The notes: generated by a model not told the origin, from the sequence alone. Shown: positions 26,240-35,189, counted from the stretch's first letter. The stretch is 64,000 nt of DNA from an uncultured Pontibacter sp. (GCF_947492645.1 NZ_CANLMZ010000005.1:62001-126000), one strand, 5' to 3'. Made by a program: numbers and translations.

Positions 26240-26503
26240 TTACTCTCCTTTCCGCACCGACTTAAGCTTTAGTTTAATTGTTTCGAGGTACGGCTCCAGG
26301 TGGCGATATTTGGTTAACGCGCGCACCAAGCCTATACTTTTAAGGTCGTAGAGAAACCATATCTCCACGTAATACTCATGAAACCAATAGAGGTCTATTT
26401 TGCACCAGCCTTTAATGCGGTGGTAAAGGTAATGGCCTTGAGATAAGACTAGTTCTGATTGTAAATGAGGTGGCAGCTCATTAAATTCCTTGGCGCTAAT
26501 CAT
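26240..26503 (-). CDS. Small conserved hypothetical protein
   Basis: Unrecognised 87-aa protein without signal peptide or membrane segment. It is rich in aromatic residues in the middle (WCKIDLYWFHEYYVEIWFLY, about residues 32-51), and the C-terminal 30 residues are basic and helical. A terminator stem precedes it on the same strand, so it is likely its own unit. Codon usage resembles neighbours. Confidence 0.65.
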   Translation of the reverse strand: MISAKEFNELPPHLQSELVLSQGHYLYHRIKGWCKIDLYWFHEYYVEIWFLYDLKSIGLVRALTKYRHLEPYLETIKLKLKSVRKGE

Positions 26504-26542
26504 GGTAAATGTGTACTCCTATACTAATCTGGCAAAAAACTG

Positions 26543-26570
26543 TAAAAAAAAGGCTGCCCAGGGCAGCCTT
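26543..26570 (-). terminator. Terminator of the 26602-26862 gene
   Basis: Stem AAGGCTGCC/GGCAGCCTT (26562-26570 with 26550-26558), loop of 3, then eight T on the minus strand. Confidence 0.88.
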
Positions 26571-26601
26571 TATAGTTTAACGTAATTTTTCAGATTTTGG
26601 T

Positions 26602-26862
26602 CTAGTTCAGGTGTAAGGTGTAAAGCTCGAACCGCGAAGAAGCAAAGCTCCAATGCGAAGACGAAGGGTGAATTTCGATACCGTCCTCATCCATAATGGT
26701 AATGGCAAAGCCATCGCCTTGGTTAAGCGGCTCCGAAAAATGCTTTACAGGATACACCTTGCCCTCCTCTATCCACTCTTCAGGGTCGAAGGCTGGCATC
26801 GACGCATCTACGCACTTTGCATAAACCGTCATGTAGCTTGGTGGTACGAATAAATTAACCAT
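26602..26862 (-). CDS. Small hypothetical protein
   Basis: Unrecognised 86-aa protein. I chose the ATG at 26862 (MVNLFVPPSYMTVYAKC) because GGAAAG lies about 12 nt upstream and the added upstream residues look like a chance frame. The product has a 'ECVDxSMPxFDPEEWIEEGKVYPV'-like acidic region and ends in SSRFELYTLHLN, so it may be a small beta domain. A strong terminator lies downstream, which supports a real transcript. Confidence 0.65.
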   Translation of the reverse strand: MVNLFVPPSYMTVYAKCVDASMPAFDPEEWIEEGKVYPVKHFSEPLNQGDGFAITIMDEDGIEIHPSSSHWSFASSRFELYTLHLN

Positions 26863-27132
26863 AAAAAATAAACTTTCCAGAAAGATAAATAATTCCTTGA
26901 TACAGGAAATCAAACTGCAACAATTAAAGCAATTCTAATTTACAGCGTCAAAAAACATGCCTTAAATTACACGTGTCGCAGTATGGTAATAAGAGTTAAG
27001 TTAATAAACAGCCAGACAAATAGTAAGCATTTTGCCCAGTATTTTTACCTTACTTTAAATCAGCCAATTTTTGCCATGCTCCGTACTAAAAAGTCTGACA
27101 CTAATTCGCTAACTTTAAGTAAAGGCACACCT

Positions 27133-28227
27133 ATGGAAACATCGCAAAAACACCATGCCGCCACGCGCCAGACATTTCCTGTCGCTCCGCAGGTTTGGGG
27201 TCTTAAAACACTTTTCGTAAACTTATTTTATGTCGCCAACCCCGATGGCTCCTGGGTTTTAGTAGATGCAGGCGTAAACGGCTATGCACAGCAAATACGC
27301 GATGCTGCCGACGAGATATTCGGGGAGAACAGCAGGCCTAAGGCAATAGTGCTCACCCACGGGCACTTCGACCATGTGGGCACCGTCCGGGAGCTGGCAG
27401 AAATGTGGCAGGTGCCGGTGTACGCGCACCCCATGGAGTTCCCATACCTCACAGGCCAGTCTAACTATCCACCACCAGACTCAAGTGTAGGCGGCGGAGC
27501 TATGGCTTATATGTCTTTTATATACCCCAAAAAACCGATAGACATACACCAGTTTCTAGAAGTACTGCCCCCTGATGGAAGCGTGCCCGGCCTGGAAGGG
27601 TGGCATTGGGTTTACACGCCAGGCCACAGCCCCGGGCATGTGTCCTTTTTCAGAGAAGAGGACCGTGTACTTATAGTGGGCGATGCCTTTACAACCCGCG
27701 ACGCCGAATCTGCTATTGCCGTAATGACAGACAAGCGCGAGGTGCATGGCCCACCAAATTATTACACTCCAGATTGGGGCTCAGCACACCAGTCCGTGGA
27801 AGCGCTGCTAAACCTAAGCCCCAAAATAGCAGCAAGCGGGCATGGCATGCCGATGAAAGGCGACGAACTTTTGCAACAGTTAGAAGACCTGGTAAAGAAT
27901 TTCTGGGTTAAAGCTGTACCAAAGTATGGCCGTTACGTGCACGAGCCTGCCGTAACAGATGAACGAGGCATCGTATCTCTGCCTCCGGCAGTTAACAACA
28001 CGGTTCCCAAAGTGCTTGCTGTGGCTGGTGCCGTAGCATTAGCCGGGTTGTGCTGGATGGCTATCCGGAAGCGTAACGAAACCCATCGCCAACATGGACA
28101 ACAGCGGCAATATCAGTCGTACCGGAAGGAAAGGCCTTACTCCCATAACCGCGTGATGACCGGAATGCCTCCTACCATAGACCCGGATCATGATAACCCG
28201 GAAGCGCACACCAATAATTATCCATAA
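27133..28227 (+). CDS. MBL-fold metallo-hydrolase with C-terminal membrane segment
   Basis: Metallo-beta-lactamase-fold hydrolase of 364 aa. The metal motif HGHFDHVG is near residue 77, with later ligands in TPGHSPGHVSFF near 160 and VGDAFTTRD near 181, and GHGMPM near 237. Start taken as the ATG of METSQKHHAATRQ, preceded by AAAGG; the frame is open for 50 codons upstream, but those are poor coding. After the hydrolase domain a hydrophobic stretch (VLAVAGAVALAGLCWMAI, about residues 293-310) and a basic Gln/Arg-rich tail follow. The tail is odd and could anchor the enzyme to the membrane. Substrate unknown. Confidence 0.87.
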   Translation: METSQKHHAATRQTFPVAPQVWGLKTLFVNLFYVANPDGSWVLVDAGVNGYAQQIRDAADEIFGENSRPKAIVLTHGHFDHVGTVRELAEMWQVPVYAHPMEFPYLTGQSNYPPPDSSVGGGAMAYMSFIYPKKPIDIHQFLEVLPPDGSVPGLEGWHWVYTPGHSPGHVSFFREEDRVLIVGDAFTTRDAESAIAVMTDKREVHGPPNYYTPDWGSAHQSVEALLNLSPKIAASGHGMPMKGDELLQQLEDLVKNFWVKAVPKYGRYVHEPAVTDERGIVSLPPAVNNTVPKVLAVAGAVALAGLCWMAIRKRNETHRQHGQQRQYQSYRKERPYSHNRVMTGMPPTIDPDHDNPEAHTNNYP

Positions 28228-28272
28228 AACAAAATCGGCCAGGCATGTTGCATACCTGGCCGATTTTGTTTT
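28226..28272. terminator. Terminator shared by the MBL-fold gene and the 28289 gene
   Basis: Long stem: 28227-28243 pairs with 28255-28271 (AAACAAAATCGGCCAGG with its complement). It overlaps the end of the MBL-fold stop codon. The genes converge and both strands have T-rich feet. Confidence 0.88.
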
Positions 28273-28288
28273 GAATAGTTAACGCTGC

Positions 28289-28477
28289 TTAATCACTTTT
28301 GTGGTTGGCTCTGCCAGAGCCGCTTTTTTTGCCACCGCCATCTTGCTTATTAACGGTTGCCCAGGCTCTTTTCTCAGCTTCTTTGTGGCTTATGCCGCGC
28401 TTTTCGTAGCCTTCTTCTATATGTTCTGCTTTTCTTTTCTGCTTATCTGTGTAGGCAGATTTATCGCCCTGTGGCAT
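28289..28477 (-). CDS. Small plasmid-stabilization-like/KGG-type basic protein
   Basis: Tiny basic protein of 62 aa. It matches the group often annotated 'plasmid stabilization protein': MPQGDKSAYTDKQKRKAEHI at the start, EKRAWATVNKQDGGGKKSGS in the middle and a Gly/Ser/Lys tail. The start is fixed by an excellent Shine-Dalgarno tract (GGAGG, about 6 nt before the ATG at 28477), rare in this window. There is no plasmid or partner gene nearby. The annotated name comes from homologs, and its real job is unknown. Confidence 0.82.
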   Translation of the reverse strand: MPQGDKSAYTDKQKRKAEHIEEGYEKRGISHKEAEKRAWATVNKQDGGGKKSGSGRANHKSD

Positions 28478-28481
28478 TTTT

Positions 28482-28488
28482 ACCTCCT
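28482..28488 (-). promoter_or_regulatory. Strong Shine-Dalgarno of the small basic protein
   Basis: On the minus strand AGGAGGT precedes the ATG at 28477 by about 5 nt. It decides the start over an in-frame upstream ATG that would add ten residues. Confidence 0.8.
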
Positions 28489-28659
28489 TTTCTAAGTTAT
28501 ACATCACAGCGCCTTTTGCTGCTGCGCTACTTCATTTTACGGCTTAGCCACACGTAATGGTTGTATAAAGCATAGAACATCACTCTACCAAGTATAACAT
28601 CATACTTATTTGGCTGTTTATACTTTGTGCCTACATTTGCCATACCTCAAAGCGCAAAC

Positions 28660-29406
28660 ATGAAAAGCTTTTTTAACTGGAGTGGCGGCAAAGATGCTGC
28701 CTTGTGCCTTTACCATACCTTACAGCAAAAGCAGTATGACGTTGAGTTGCTGCTTACAACACTTAGCAGCGTTACCAAACGCGTAACAATGCACGGTGTG
28801 CGGCAGGAGTTGCTGGAGCAACAGGCTACAAGTATAGGGCTACCATTGCAAAAAATCCTGCTGCCTGAAGACGCTTCGATGGCTGCTTATGACAACACCA
28901 TGAAAAATGCGCTGCTGCCTTTACAAAATCAGGAATTCACACATGCCATTTTTGGCGATATCAACCTGGAAGACCTACGGCTATACCGTGAGCAGCAATT
29001 GGCACAGGTAAATATGCAAGCTGTTTTTCCGCTTTGGGGCAAGCCTACAAAAATGCTTGTGCGCGAATTTATAGACCTCGGTTTTAAGGCGGTGGTTGTT
29101 AGTGCGAATGCACGCGTTTTAAACGAGTCTTTTGTGGGCCGTATACTTGATCACGATTTCATAGACGACCTGCCTGCTACAGTAGACCCTGCCGGAGAGA
29201 ATGGCGAATACCATACATTTGTTTTTGATGGCCCTATCTTTAGAAACCCTGTAAAGTATACATTAGGAGAAAAAGTGCTTAAAACTTACGGAGTGCCTGC
29301 TACTGCTGCTGATGCATGCTTTAAAACAGAAGCTAAACCAAGCTATGATACCAGCTTTTGGTTCTGCGACTTGTTGCCTCCCAACTATACCTCAACTACC
29401 ATCTAA
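28660..29406 (+). CDS. Diphthine--ammonia ligase-like ATP-binding protein
   Basis: Member of the PP-loop ATP pyrophosphatase family related to Dph6/MJ0570; 248 aa. The PP-loop is NWSGGKDAALCLYH near residues 5-18, and the family signature GDINLEDLRLYREQQL is near residue 105. EYHTFVFDGPIF near 192 is typical. Bacteria lack diphthamide, so the substrate is open. Start is the ATG of MKSFFNWSGGKD; a GTG 33 bases upstream adds a stretch not seen in the family. Confidence 0.88.
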   Translation: MKSFFNWSGGKDAALCLYHTLQQKQYDVELLLTTLSSVTKRVTMHGVRQELLEQQATSIGLPLQKILLPEDASMAAYDNTMKNALLPLQNQEFTHAIFGDINLEDLRLYREQQLAQVNMQAVFPLWGKPTKMLVREFIDLGFKAVVVSANARVLNESFVGRILDHDFIDDLPATVDPAGENGEYHTFVFDGPIFRNPVKYTLGEKVLKTYGVPATAADACFKTEAKPSYDTSFWFCDLLPPNYTSTTI

Positions 29407-29559
29407 AAAGAGGCGATACATTATATAATAAACTCGTCTTGAGTATTTTATACTTTGCGCTAGTTCCCTTATTCGTTAGCTGTAGGGTTAGAACAAGTTC
29501 CTCTTCCTTTACACTTGTATGGTTTAAACTGCAAAGCCCGGTAAAGCACATTGCAGCTG

Positions 29560-30126
29560 CTACTCCTGCTGCCCCAACGCTCTGATTATTTTACAGGGAT
29601 TGCCGGCGGCAAACACATCCGCTGGAATATCCTTTGTAACCACACTTCCTGCACCAATCACGCTGCGGTTGCCTATACTTACACCCGGGCAAATTACAAC
29701 GCTTCCCCCTATCCAAACATCTTCACCGATAGTAATTGGTTTAGCATATTCCACTCCTGAAGCTCTTTCTTTATGATCCATGGGGTGAGTGGCTGTGTAA
29801 AGCTGCACGTTTGGCCCAAATAACGTTCTGCTGCCTATGGTAACCTGCGCCACATCCAGCACCACGCAGTTAAAATTAAAAAACACTTTTTCGCCGATCA
29901 GCATATTATAGCCGTAGTCGCAGTAAAAAGGAGGCTGAAGCCACAAACCATCGCTGGCATTAGGCAGTAATTCTTTCAAGATGCGGTGCCTCTCCTCCAC
30001 CTGATCTTCTCTGCTATCGTTCAGCTCCTTAATCGATAGCCTGGTCCGTAGCCTATCCTCTACTAGTTGCTCATCCAGGGGGTTGTAAAGCTCACCGGCA
30101 AGCATTTTCTCTTTTTCTGTTTTCAT
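29560..30126 (-). CDS. Sugar O-acetyltransferase (maltose acetyltransferase-like)
   Basis: Left-handed beta-helix (hexapeptide) acyltransferase of 188 aa, of the Maa/LacA/NodL type that acetylates sugars. The N-terminal maltose-acetyltransferase segment is KEKMLAGELYNPLDEQL. The catalytic His is in YTATHPMDHKERASG near residue 113, and hexapeptide turns occur in IGEDVWIGGSVVICPGVSIG. The ATG of MKTEKEKM is used; an upstream in-frame ATG at 30150 is less likely. Diverges from the SDR gene. Confidence 0.92.
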   Translation of the reverse strand: MKTEKEKMLAGELYNPLDEQLVEDRLRTRLSIKELNDSREDQVEERHRILKELLPNASDGLWLQPPFYCDYGYNMLIGEKVFFNFNCVVLDVAQVTIGSRTLFGPNVQLYTATHPMDHKERASGVEYAKPITIGEDVWIGGSVVICPGVSIGNRSVIGAGSVVTKDIPADVFAAGNPCKIIRALGQQE

Positions 30127-30209
30127 GATAACCAATAGTGCGTAAAACACCTTTAACTTACTTTCATATTACTAAAGAGTTGAAATAAATTACTTAAAGC
30201 CATAAACCT

Positions 30210-31019
30210 ATGAGCAATGTGAAGTATGATTTCGCAGGAAAAGTTGTGTTGGTAACTGGTGGCACATCAGGCATAGGCTTAGCCACGGCCAAACTTTTTG
30301 CGGAAGCAGGCACCACTATTGTCTTAACCGGCAGGCAGCAGCAAAAAGCAGACTCAGCCTTAAACCTGATAGGAAACGTACCTGTAAAGCCCCAATTTAT
30401 ACCTACCGACAACAGCCAACCAGAAAGTATATTAAATCTATTTCAGGAGATAAAGCAGCAGTTTGGCAAATTAGATATTGCCGTAAACAATGCAGCCGAC
30501 GAAACAGGAATAGGCAAGCCACTTCACGAGTTTGAACTTGCAGACTTTGAGCAGGCCATGGCAGCCAACCTGCGCGGAGTATGGCTATGCATGCAACAAG
30601 AGATCCGGATGATGCTGGAGCAAAACCCTGCTGGTGGTGCTATTGTAAATGTGGCAAGTATAAATGGCCTGGGTGGCGCACCAGGAGGCGCACTTTACGC
30701 TGCAGCCAAAGCAGGCGTGATTGCATTAACCAAAGCATCGGCACAGGAGCTGGCTACGCAGCAGATAAGAGTAAATGTACTGGCACCCGGTGCACATGAC
30801 ACGCCCATGCTGCAAGATATGTTTAAGATGCAAGGCGAAGACGACCTTCAGAAGCAGGAGGAGGTAAAGCAAATGTATCTTAACTTTATCCCTCAGAAAA
30901 GAATAGGCGACCCCTCCGAAGCTGCCAATGCCATACTTTGGCTATGCTCTGATGCGGCCTCCTACATTACCGGCCACACCATGATCGTGGATGGTGGCAT
31001 GTCTGCATCAATGCGATAA
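30210..31019 (+). CDS. SDR family NAD(P)-dependent oxidoreductase
   Basis: Short-chain dehydrogenase of 269 aa. The Rossmann dinucleotide motif is TGGTSGIGLATAKLF near residue 17, NNAADE near 92 is the usual NNAG, the catalytic Ser lies in IVNVASINGLGG near 145, and YxxxK is YAAAKAG near 160. Cofactor and substrate cannot be fixed. The class III aminotransferase starts 40 nt downstream but has its own candidate promoter element. Confidence 0.92.
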   Translation: MSNVKYDFAGKVVLVTGGTSGIGLATAKLFAEAGTTIVLTGRQQQKADSALNLIGNVPVKPQFIPTDNSQPESILNLFQEIKQQFGKLDIAVNNAADETGIGKPLHEFELADFEQAMAANLRGVWLCMQQEIRMMLEQNPAGGAIVNVASINGLGGAPGGALYAAAKAGVIALTKASAQELATQQIRVNVLAPGAHDTPMLQDMFKMQGEDDLQKQEEVKQMYLNFIPQKRIGDPSEAANAILWLCSDAASYITGHTMIVDGGMSASMR

Positions 31020-31046
31020 GTATAAGTCTGTTTGCCCATTATTGCC

Positions 31047-31054
31047 TACCTTTG
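31047..31054 (+). promoter_or_regulatory. Candidate -7 element of the aminotransferase gene
   Basis: TACCTTTG at 31047-31054 fits TAnnTTTG and is followed by GCAGC. The expected transcription start falls at or a few bases after the first ATG (31059), so the mRNA would be leaderless or begin at ATG 31068 with a very short leader. Confidence 0.5.
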
Positions 31055-31058
31055 CAGC

Positions 31059-32258
31059 ATGATTTCGATGAGGCAATTATTTTTAAAGCACCAGGCGCAG
31101 ACATCCGATTTTCCGTTGATGATTGAGATTGAAAGAGCCGAAGGTGTGTATATGTATGGCACAGAGGGGCAGCGTTACATCGACCTGATTTCGGGCATTG
31201 GCGTGAGCAATGTGGGGCACCGGCACCCACGCGTTCTAAAGGCCATACACGACCAACTGGATAAGTACATGCACCTGATGGTGTATGGGGAATTTGTACA
31301 GGCACCACAGGCTAAACTGGCAGAGGCCCTTACAAGCACGCTTCCCTCCCACCTTAACAATGTATACTTGCTGAACTCAGGCACGGAGGCAGTAGAGGGT
31401 GCTCTAAAATTGGCTAAGCGCTATACTGGCCGCACCGAACTTATCTCCTGTCGTAACGCCTACCACGGGTCTACGCAAGGGGCTTTGTCTGTAAACGGGA
31501 GCGAAAGCTTTAAAAACGCATTCAGGCCCTTGCTGCCCGACGTGCGCCACATCCACTACAACAACATACCCGATTTACAGGATATTACCATACGCACAGC
31601 GGCTGTTATAGTAGAGACAGTACAGGGCGAGGCAGGTTTGCGAACACCAGAAAACGATTACCTGAAGCACCTGCGCCAGCGTTGCACAGAGGTTGGGGCA
31701 CTTTTGATATTAGACGAGATACAATGCGGCTTTGGCCGCACCGGCACGTTCTGGGCTTTCGAGCAGTTTGGCATAGAGCCAGATATACTGCTTTGCGCCA
31801 AAGGCATGGGCGGCGGTATGCCAATTGGAGCTTTTATCGCGCCACAAGAAATTATGGCTGCCTTTAAAACAGATCCTATACTAGGGCATTGCACCACTTT
31901 TGGAGGCCACCCGGTTAGCTGCGCAGCCTCACTTGCAACCTTGCAGACCATACAAGAAGAAAACTTACTGGCAGGCGTTGCCCAAAAGGCACAGTTGTTT
32001 AAACAGTTGCTGGTGCACCCACGCATTAAAGAGATCCGGAACTGCGGTTTGATGATGGCTGCTGAATTTGAGTCTTTTGAGGTGCTGAAGGCTGTAATAG
32101 ACAAAGCTATACTTTATGGCGTACTTACTGACTGGTTCCTGTTCTGCGATAACTCCATGCGTATTGCCCCGCCACTTACCATAACAGAAGAGCAAATACG
32201 CGAAGCCTGCGGTATTGTACTTAAGGCCATTGATGACGTGGAAAAAGAAATAGCCTAA
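31059..32258 (+). CDS. Class III aminotransferase (aspartate aminotransferase family)
   Basis: PLP-dependent aminotransferase of 399 aa, in the group with acetylornithine and 4-aminobutyrate aminotransferases. Landmarks are NSGTEAVEGALKLAKRYTGR near residue 105, YHGSTQGALSVNG near 139, DEIQCGFGRTG near 223, and the PLP Lys in LLCAKGMGGGMPIGAF near 251. FGGHPVSCAAS near 282 is conserved. An ATG at 31068 is an alternative start (396 aa). The substrate cannot be told from sequence; no arginine or GABA genes are adjacent. Confidence 0.92.
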   Translation: MISMRQLFLKHQAQTSDFPLMIEIERAEGVYMYGTEGQRYIDLISGIGVSNVGHRHPRVLKAIHDQLDKYMHLMVYGEFVQAPQAKLAEALTSTLPSHLNNVYLLNSGTEAVEGALKLAKRYTGRTELISCRNAYHGSTQGALSVNGSESFKNAFRPLLPDVRHIHYNNIPDLQDITIRTAAVIVETVQGEAGLRTPENDYLKHLRQRCTEVGALLILDEIQCGFGRTGTFWAFEQFGIEPDILLCAKGMGGGMPIGAFIAPQEIMAAFKTDPILGHCTTFGGHPVSCAASLATLQTIQEENLLAGVAQKAQLFKQLLVHPRIKEIRNCGLMMAAEFESFEVLKAVIDKAILYGVLTDWFLFCDNSMRIAPPLTITEEQIREACGIVLKAIDDVEKEIA

Positions 32259-32264
32259 ACAGCT

Positions 32265-32298
32265 TTAAGAAGCCAGGCGGTTTTACCTGGCTTCTTAA
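32265..32298 (+). terminator. Terminator of the aminotransferase gene
   Basis: Stem TTAAGAAGCCAGG (32265-32277) with CCTGGCTTCTTAA (32286-32298), 8-nt loop. The T-tract is part of the stem. Confidence 0.75.
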
Positions 32299-32404
32299 CC
32301 CTTTAACCGTGGAGTTCATTTCTCTTTAACTCAAATCCGATATAGCACGTAAAAGCCGAAACTATACTTCTACCCCGAGGTATGGCATACCCCTAACGGC
32401 TTTT

Positions 32405-34162
32405 ATGGAAATAGCGCTTGTGCTAAGTCTCTTGGTTGTAGCTATCATTTTGTTTGCAACCGAATACCTTTCTATCGAGATTGTGACCCTTATCATGCTC
32501 ATAATTCTCGCTAGTGTACGCATTATCTCCCCGGAAGAGGCTTTTGCCGGGTTCAGCAGCGACTTCATCATCATTATCGCTTCTATATTTATACTTAGTG
32601 CTGCCCTCCAGGAAACCGGTATCCTGGATTTTGCTGTTGTGCGGCTCGCCAACCTTGCCCGGCAAAGCAACAATGTGATGATGCTGGTGGTGATGCTTGT
32701 AACAGGTATCGTATCAGCGTTTATGAACAACACCACCGTTACAGCCATGTTTGTAACGCCACTTGTCGGGCTTTCGAAACGCATTAACCGTAGCGCCTCT
32801 AAAATATTGATGCCACTTGCCTTTGCGGCCATACTTGGTGGCACCTGCACCCTCATCGGCACCTCCACCAATGTGGCTGTAAGTGGTTATATTGCCAAAA
32901 CCGGCCTGGCCCCAATCGGTCTTTTTGAGATATCAGGTATCGGTCTCATTATTTTTGTAGTGGGTATCGTGTACATGCTTACCATTGGCCAGCGTATGCT
33001 GCCAAACCACGACGACCAGCAACTAGCGGAGGAGTATAAACTACAGAAATACCTGACCGAGATCATAGTCTTGCCAGACTCACCGCTTGTCGGGCAGCTG
33101 GTGTTTGCATCAGACCTGACCACGCTTAATTTCCGGATGCTCAACATTATCCGTGACAAGGACAACTTCCTGCCCGATTTCCGAACCCGCATCCAGGCAA
33201 ATGACATACTTTTAGTAGAGGGTGATCTGGATAACCTGATGAAGGTGAAGGAAACCAAGGGAATACAGATTATGGCGGATGCCATACTTTCCAAGGACCT
33301 TGTAACTGAAGATATCCGGCTGGCTGAGTTACTTGTAGTGCGGCAGTCTAACCTGATCGGGAAAACGATAAAAGAAGTTGAGTTTACGCGGCGCTACGGC
33401 CTGGTAGTACTGGCTATATCCAGGCATGGCGAAACCCTTCGTTCCAAAATAGGGAGCATACGCCTGCAACTCGGGGACCTGCTGCTGGTGCAGGGGGCTG
33501 CTGAGCGTCTGGACCAATTACGGCAGTCAAACAATGTGGCTTTACTGGATGCCTTTGAGCCTGTACTTTTCAGAAAGCGTAAGGGTATTATTGCCATTGC
33601 CTGCTTTATACTTGCCATTGCCGCCGGCACCACCAAACTACTGCCCCTGTCCATTGCCTTTTTACTGGCGGCCATACTTACTATACTTTTCAGATGCATC
33701 AGCACAGACAAAGCTTACGCATCCATAGACTGGCGACTGTTGATATTAATCGGCGGTATGACAGCTTTTGGTAGTGCGATGGAGAACTCCGGTGCGGCCG
33801 ATTTCCTGGCAGAGGGCATCGTTAACCTGATGGGGCCGTTAGGCAAAACAGCTGTGCTGGCGGGCTTTGTGGTGCTTACGGTGGTGCTTACCCAACCTAT
33901 GTCTAATGCGGCGGCGGCGCTGGTAATTGTGCCTGTGGCGCTGCGTGCGGCAATTGAGCTGGGCGCCGACCCAAGGGCGTTCGCCATTGCCATCATGCTT
34001 GCTGCCTCTGTATCTATGGTTACACCCTTCGAGCCGGCCTGCATACTTGTGTACAGCCCAGGCAAATACCGTTTCTGGGACTTTATAAAAGTAGGAACTC
34101 CTCTTACCTTATTACTTGTGCTGGTAATTGTATTGCTGGTACCTGTATTCTGGCCAATGTAA
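32405..34162 (+). CDS. SLC13 family permease with two TrkA-C domains
   Basis: Polytopic inner-membrane transporter of 585 aa. The N-terminal half has about five membrane segments and the motif GGTCTLIGTSTNVAVSG near residues 142-158, the substrate/Na+ loop of DASS carriers. Residues about 215-375 are cytoplasmic and hold two RCK/TrkA-C domains (LPDSPLVGQLVFASDL; VVRQSNLIGKTIKEVEF). The second transmembrane half has QPMSNAAAALVIVPVAL near 500. Such proteins carry sulfate, dicarboxylates or other anions; the substrate is not clear here. A lipoprotein gene follows after 45 nt. Confidence 0.92.
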   Translation: MEIALVLSLLVVAIILFATEYLSIEIVTLIMLIILASVRIISPEEAFAGFSSDFIIIIASIFILSAALQETGILDFAVVRLANLARQSNNVMMLVVMLVTGIVSAFMNNTTVTAMFVTPLVGLSKRINRSASKILMPLAFAAILGGTCTLIGTSTNVAVSGYIAKTGLAPIGLFEISGIGLIIFVVGIVYMLTIGQRMLPNHDDQQLAEEYKLQKYLTEIIVLPDSPLVGQLVFASDLTTLNFRMLNIIRDKDNFLPDFRTRIQANDILLVEGDLDNLMKVKETKGIQIMADAILSKDLVTEDIRLAELLVVRQSNLIGKTIKEVEFTRRYGLVVLAISRHGETLRSKIGSIRLQLGDLLLVQGAAERLDQLRQSNNVALLDAFEPVLFRKRKGIIAIACFILAIAAGTTKLLPLSIAFLLAAILTILFRCISTDKAYASIDWRLLILIGGMTAFGSAMENSGAADFLAEGIVNLMGPLGKTAVLAGFVVLTVVLTQPMSNAAAALVIVPVALRAAIELGADPRAFAIAIMLAASVSMVTPFEPACILVYSPGKYRFWDFIKVGTPLTLLLVLVIVLLVPVFWPM

Positions 34163-34207
34163 CTGCTGCTGCCCTAAGTAAGTAAAATTTAAGAAACAGC
34201 CTGTATC

Positions 34208-34837
34208 ATGAAAAACGCTTTTATTTACTTTTTTATACTTGCTTTTGGCTTATCGTGCTCTCCTAAAAACGACGAAGTAAAAGATGAACACGTAGAAGTA
34301 GGCGAACCTGCCGATGCGCTGGATTCTGTGGCAAACACCCGCCTGGATGCAGTTAACACAGATGAAAACGAAATAACACCCACCCTGCCTTTGCCTCCAG
34401 CTGTATTACGGCTGTTGTCTCAGAAATACCCCGGCAATAAGCAGCCAACACTTACAGGCGATGTCAGTAGCAGGGCCGAAGGTAACGAGCAAGGCCCGTT
34501 ATTAGTTAGAGGCAATTTTACAGACGATAACCGGCAGGACTATGCCCTACAGCTACAACACGACAAGAACCTGCTTATAGTAGCTGTAACAGATACCGGC
34601 GATGGCAACTGGGCACTACACGAATTAAAGAGAGACATATTATTTAACGACCGCGGCACTCTTAAAAGCACCTATCATTTATACTTGGCAGAACCCGGCC
34701 ATACGATGCTAGACCCAGCTAGCGGAGAAAAAACGGAATTGGAGCGCGAGGCAGTTTCGGTTGCTTTGTCAGGCGATGTGACAACCTATGTATATGCGAA
34801 AAATGGGTTTAGGGCCTATAACTCCCTTAAGGATTAA
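34208..34837 (+). CDS. Hypothetical lipoprotein
   Basis: Unrecognised 209-aa lipoprotein with a signal ending LAFGLSC at about residue 17. An acidic linker (residues 20-60) is followed by LPPAVLRLLSQKYPGNKQP and a domain whose tract RGNFTDDNRQDYALQLQHD resembles periplasmic domains of unknown function. It lies 45 nt after the SLC13 gene in the same direction, so the two could be co-transcribed. No function can be given. Confidence 0.75.
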   Translation: MKNAFIYFFILAFGLSCSPKNDEVKDEHVEVGEPADALDSVANTRLDAVNTDENEITPTLPLPPAVLRLLSQKYPGNKQPTLTGDVSSRAEGNEQGPLLVRGNFTDDNRQDYALQLQHDKNLLIVAVTDTGDGNWALHELKRDILFNDRGTLKSTYHLYLAEPGHTMLDPASGEKTELEREAVSVALSGDVTTYVYAKNGFRAYNSLKD

Positions 34838-34844
34838 AAAGCTG

Positions 34845-35186
34845 CTAAAGGTCTAAGCTTAATGTATAAAAAAGTATCCCTGATGCTGTAGCCATGCATA
34901 CACCCGTAATAAAAGTAAAAGTGCCCACCCTGGCCGACTGCGCAATCTCCGCATCAGAAAAAGAGCAGTTGTGCAAGCGGATGTGCATTACAAAAAACAG
35001 TAGCGCCAGCACAAAGCTTATAAACCAGAAAATACTAAAGCGTATTAAAAAGCTGAGCGGCAGGAGGCCTGCACTTGTAAAGTTTGTAAGAGATACGCTG
35101 TTAAGCAACAAATTCGAGGCCAGCAGCAAAAGCAGGCAAATATACACCGTTATAAGTGCAGTAGCGTTTGGTTTGAGTTTACCCAT
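34845..35186 (-). CDS. Small membrane protein, three predicted membrane segments
   Basis: Unrecognised 113-aa protein. Hydrophobic segments lie at about residues 10-30, 43-68 and 91-110, with a polar loop HIRLHNCSFSDAEIAQSARV between the second and third. It begins 3 nt after the stop of the TerB-like gene at 35190, so the two are almost surely one operon, with this protein second. A membrane partner of the TerB-like protein is a reasonable guess. Confidence 0.75.
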   Translation of the reverse strand: MGKLKPNATALITVYICLLLLLASNLLLNSVSLTNFTSAGLLPLSFLIRFSIFWFISFVLALLFFVMHIRLHNCSFSDAEIAQSARVGTFTFITGVCMATASGILFYTLSLDL

Positions 35187-35189
35187 ATA

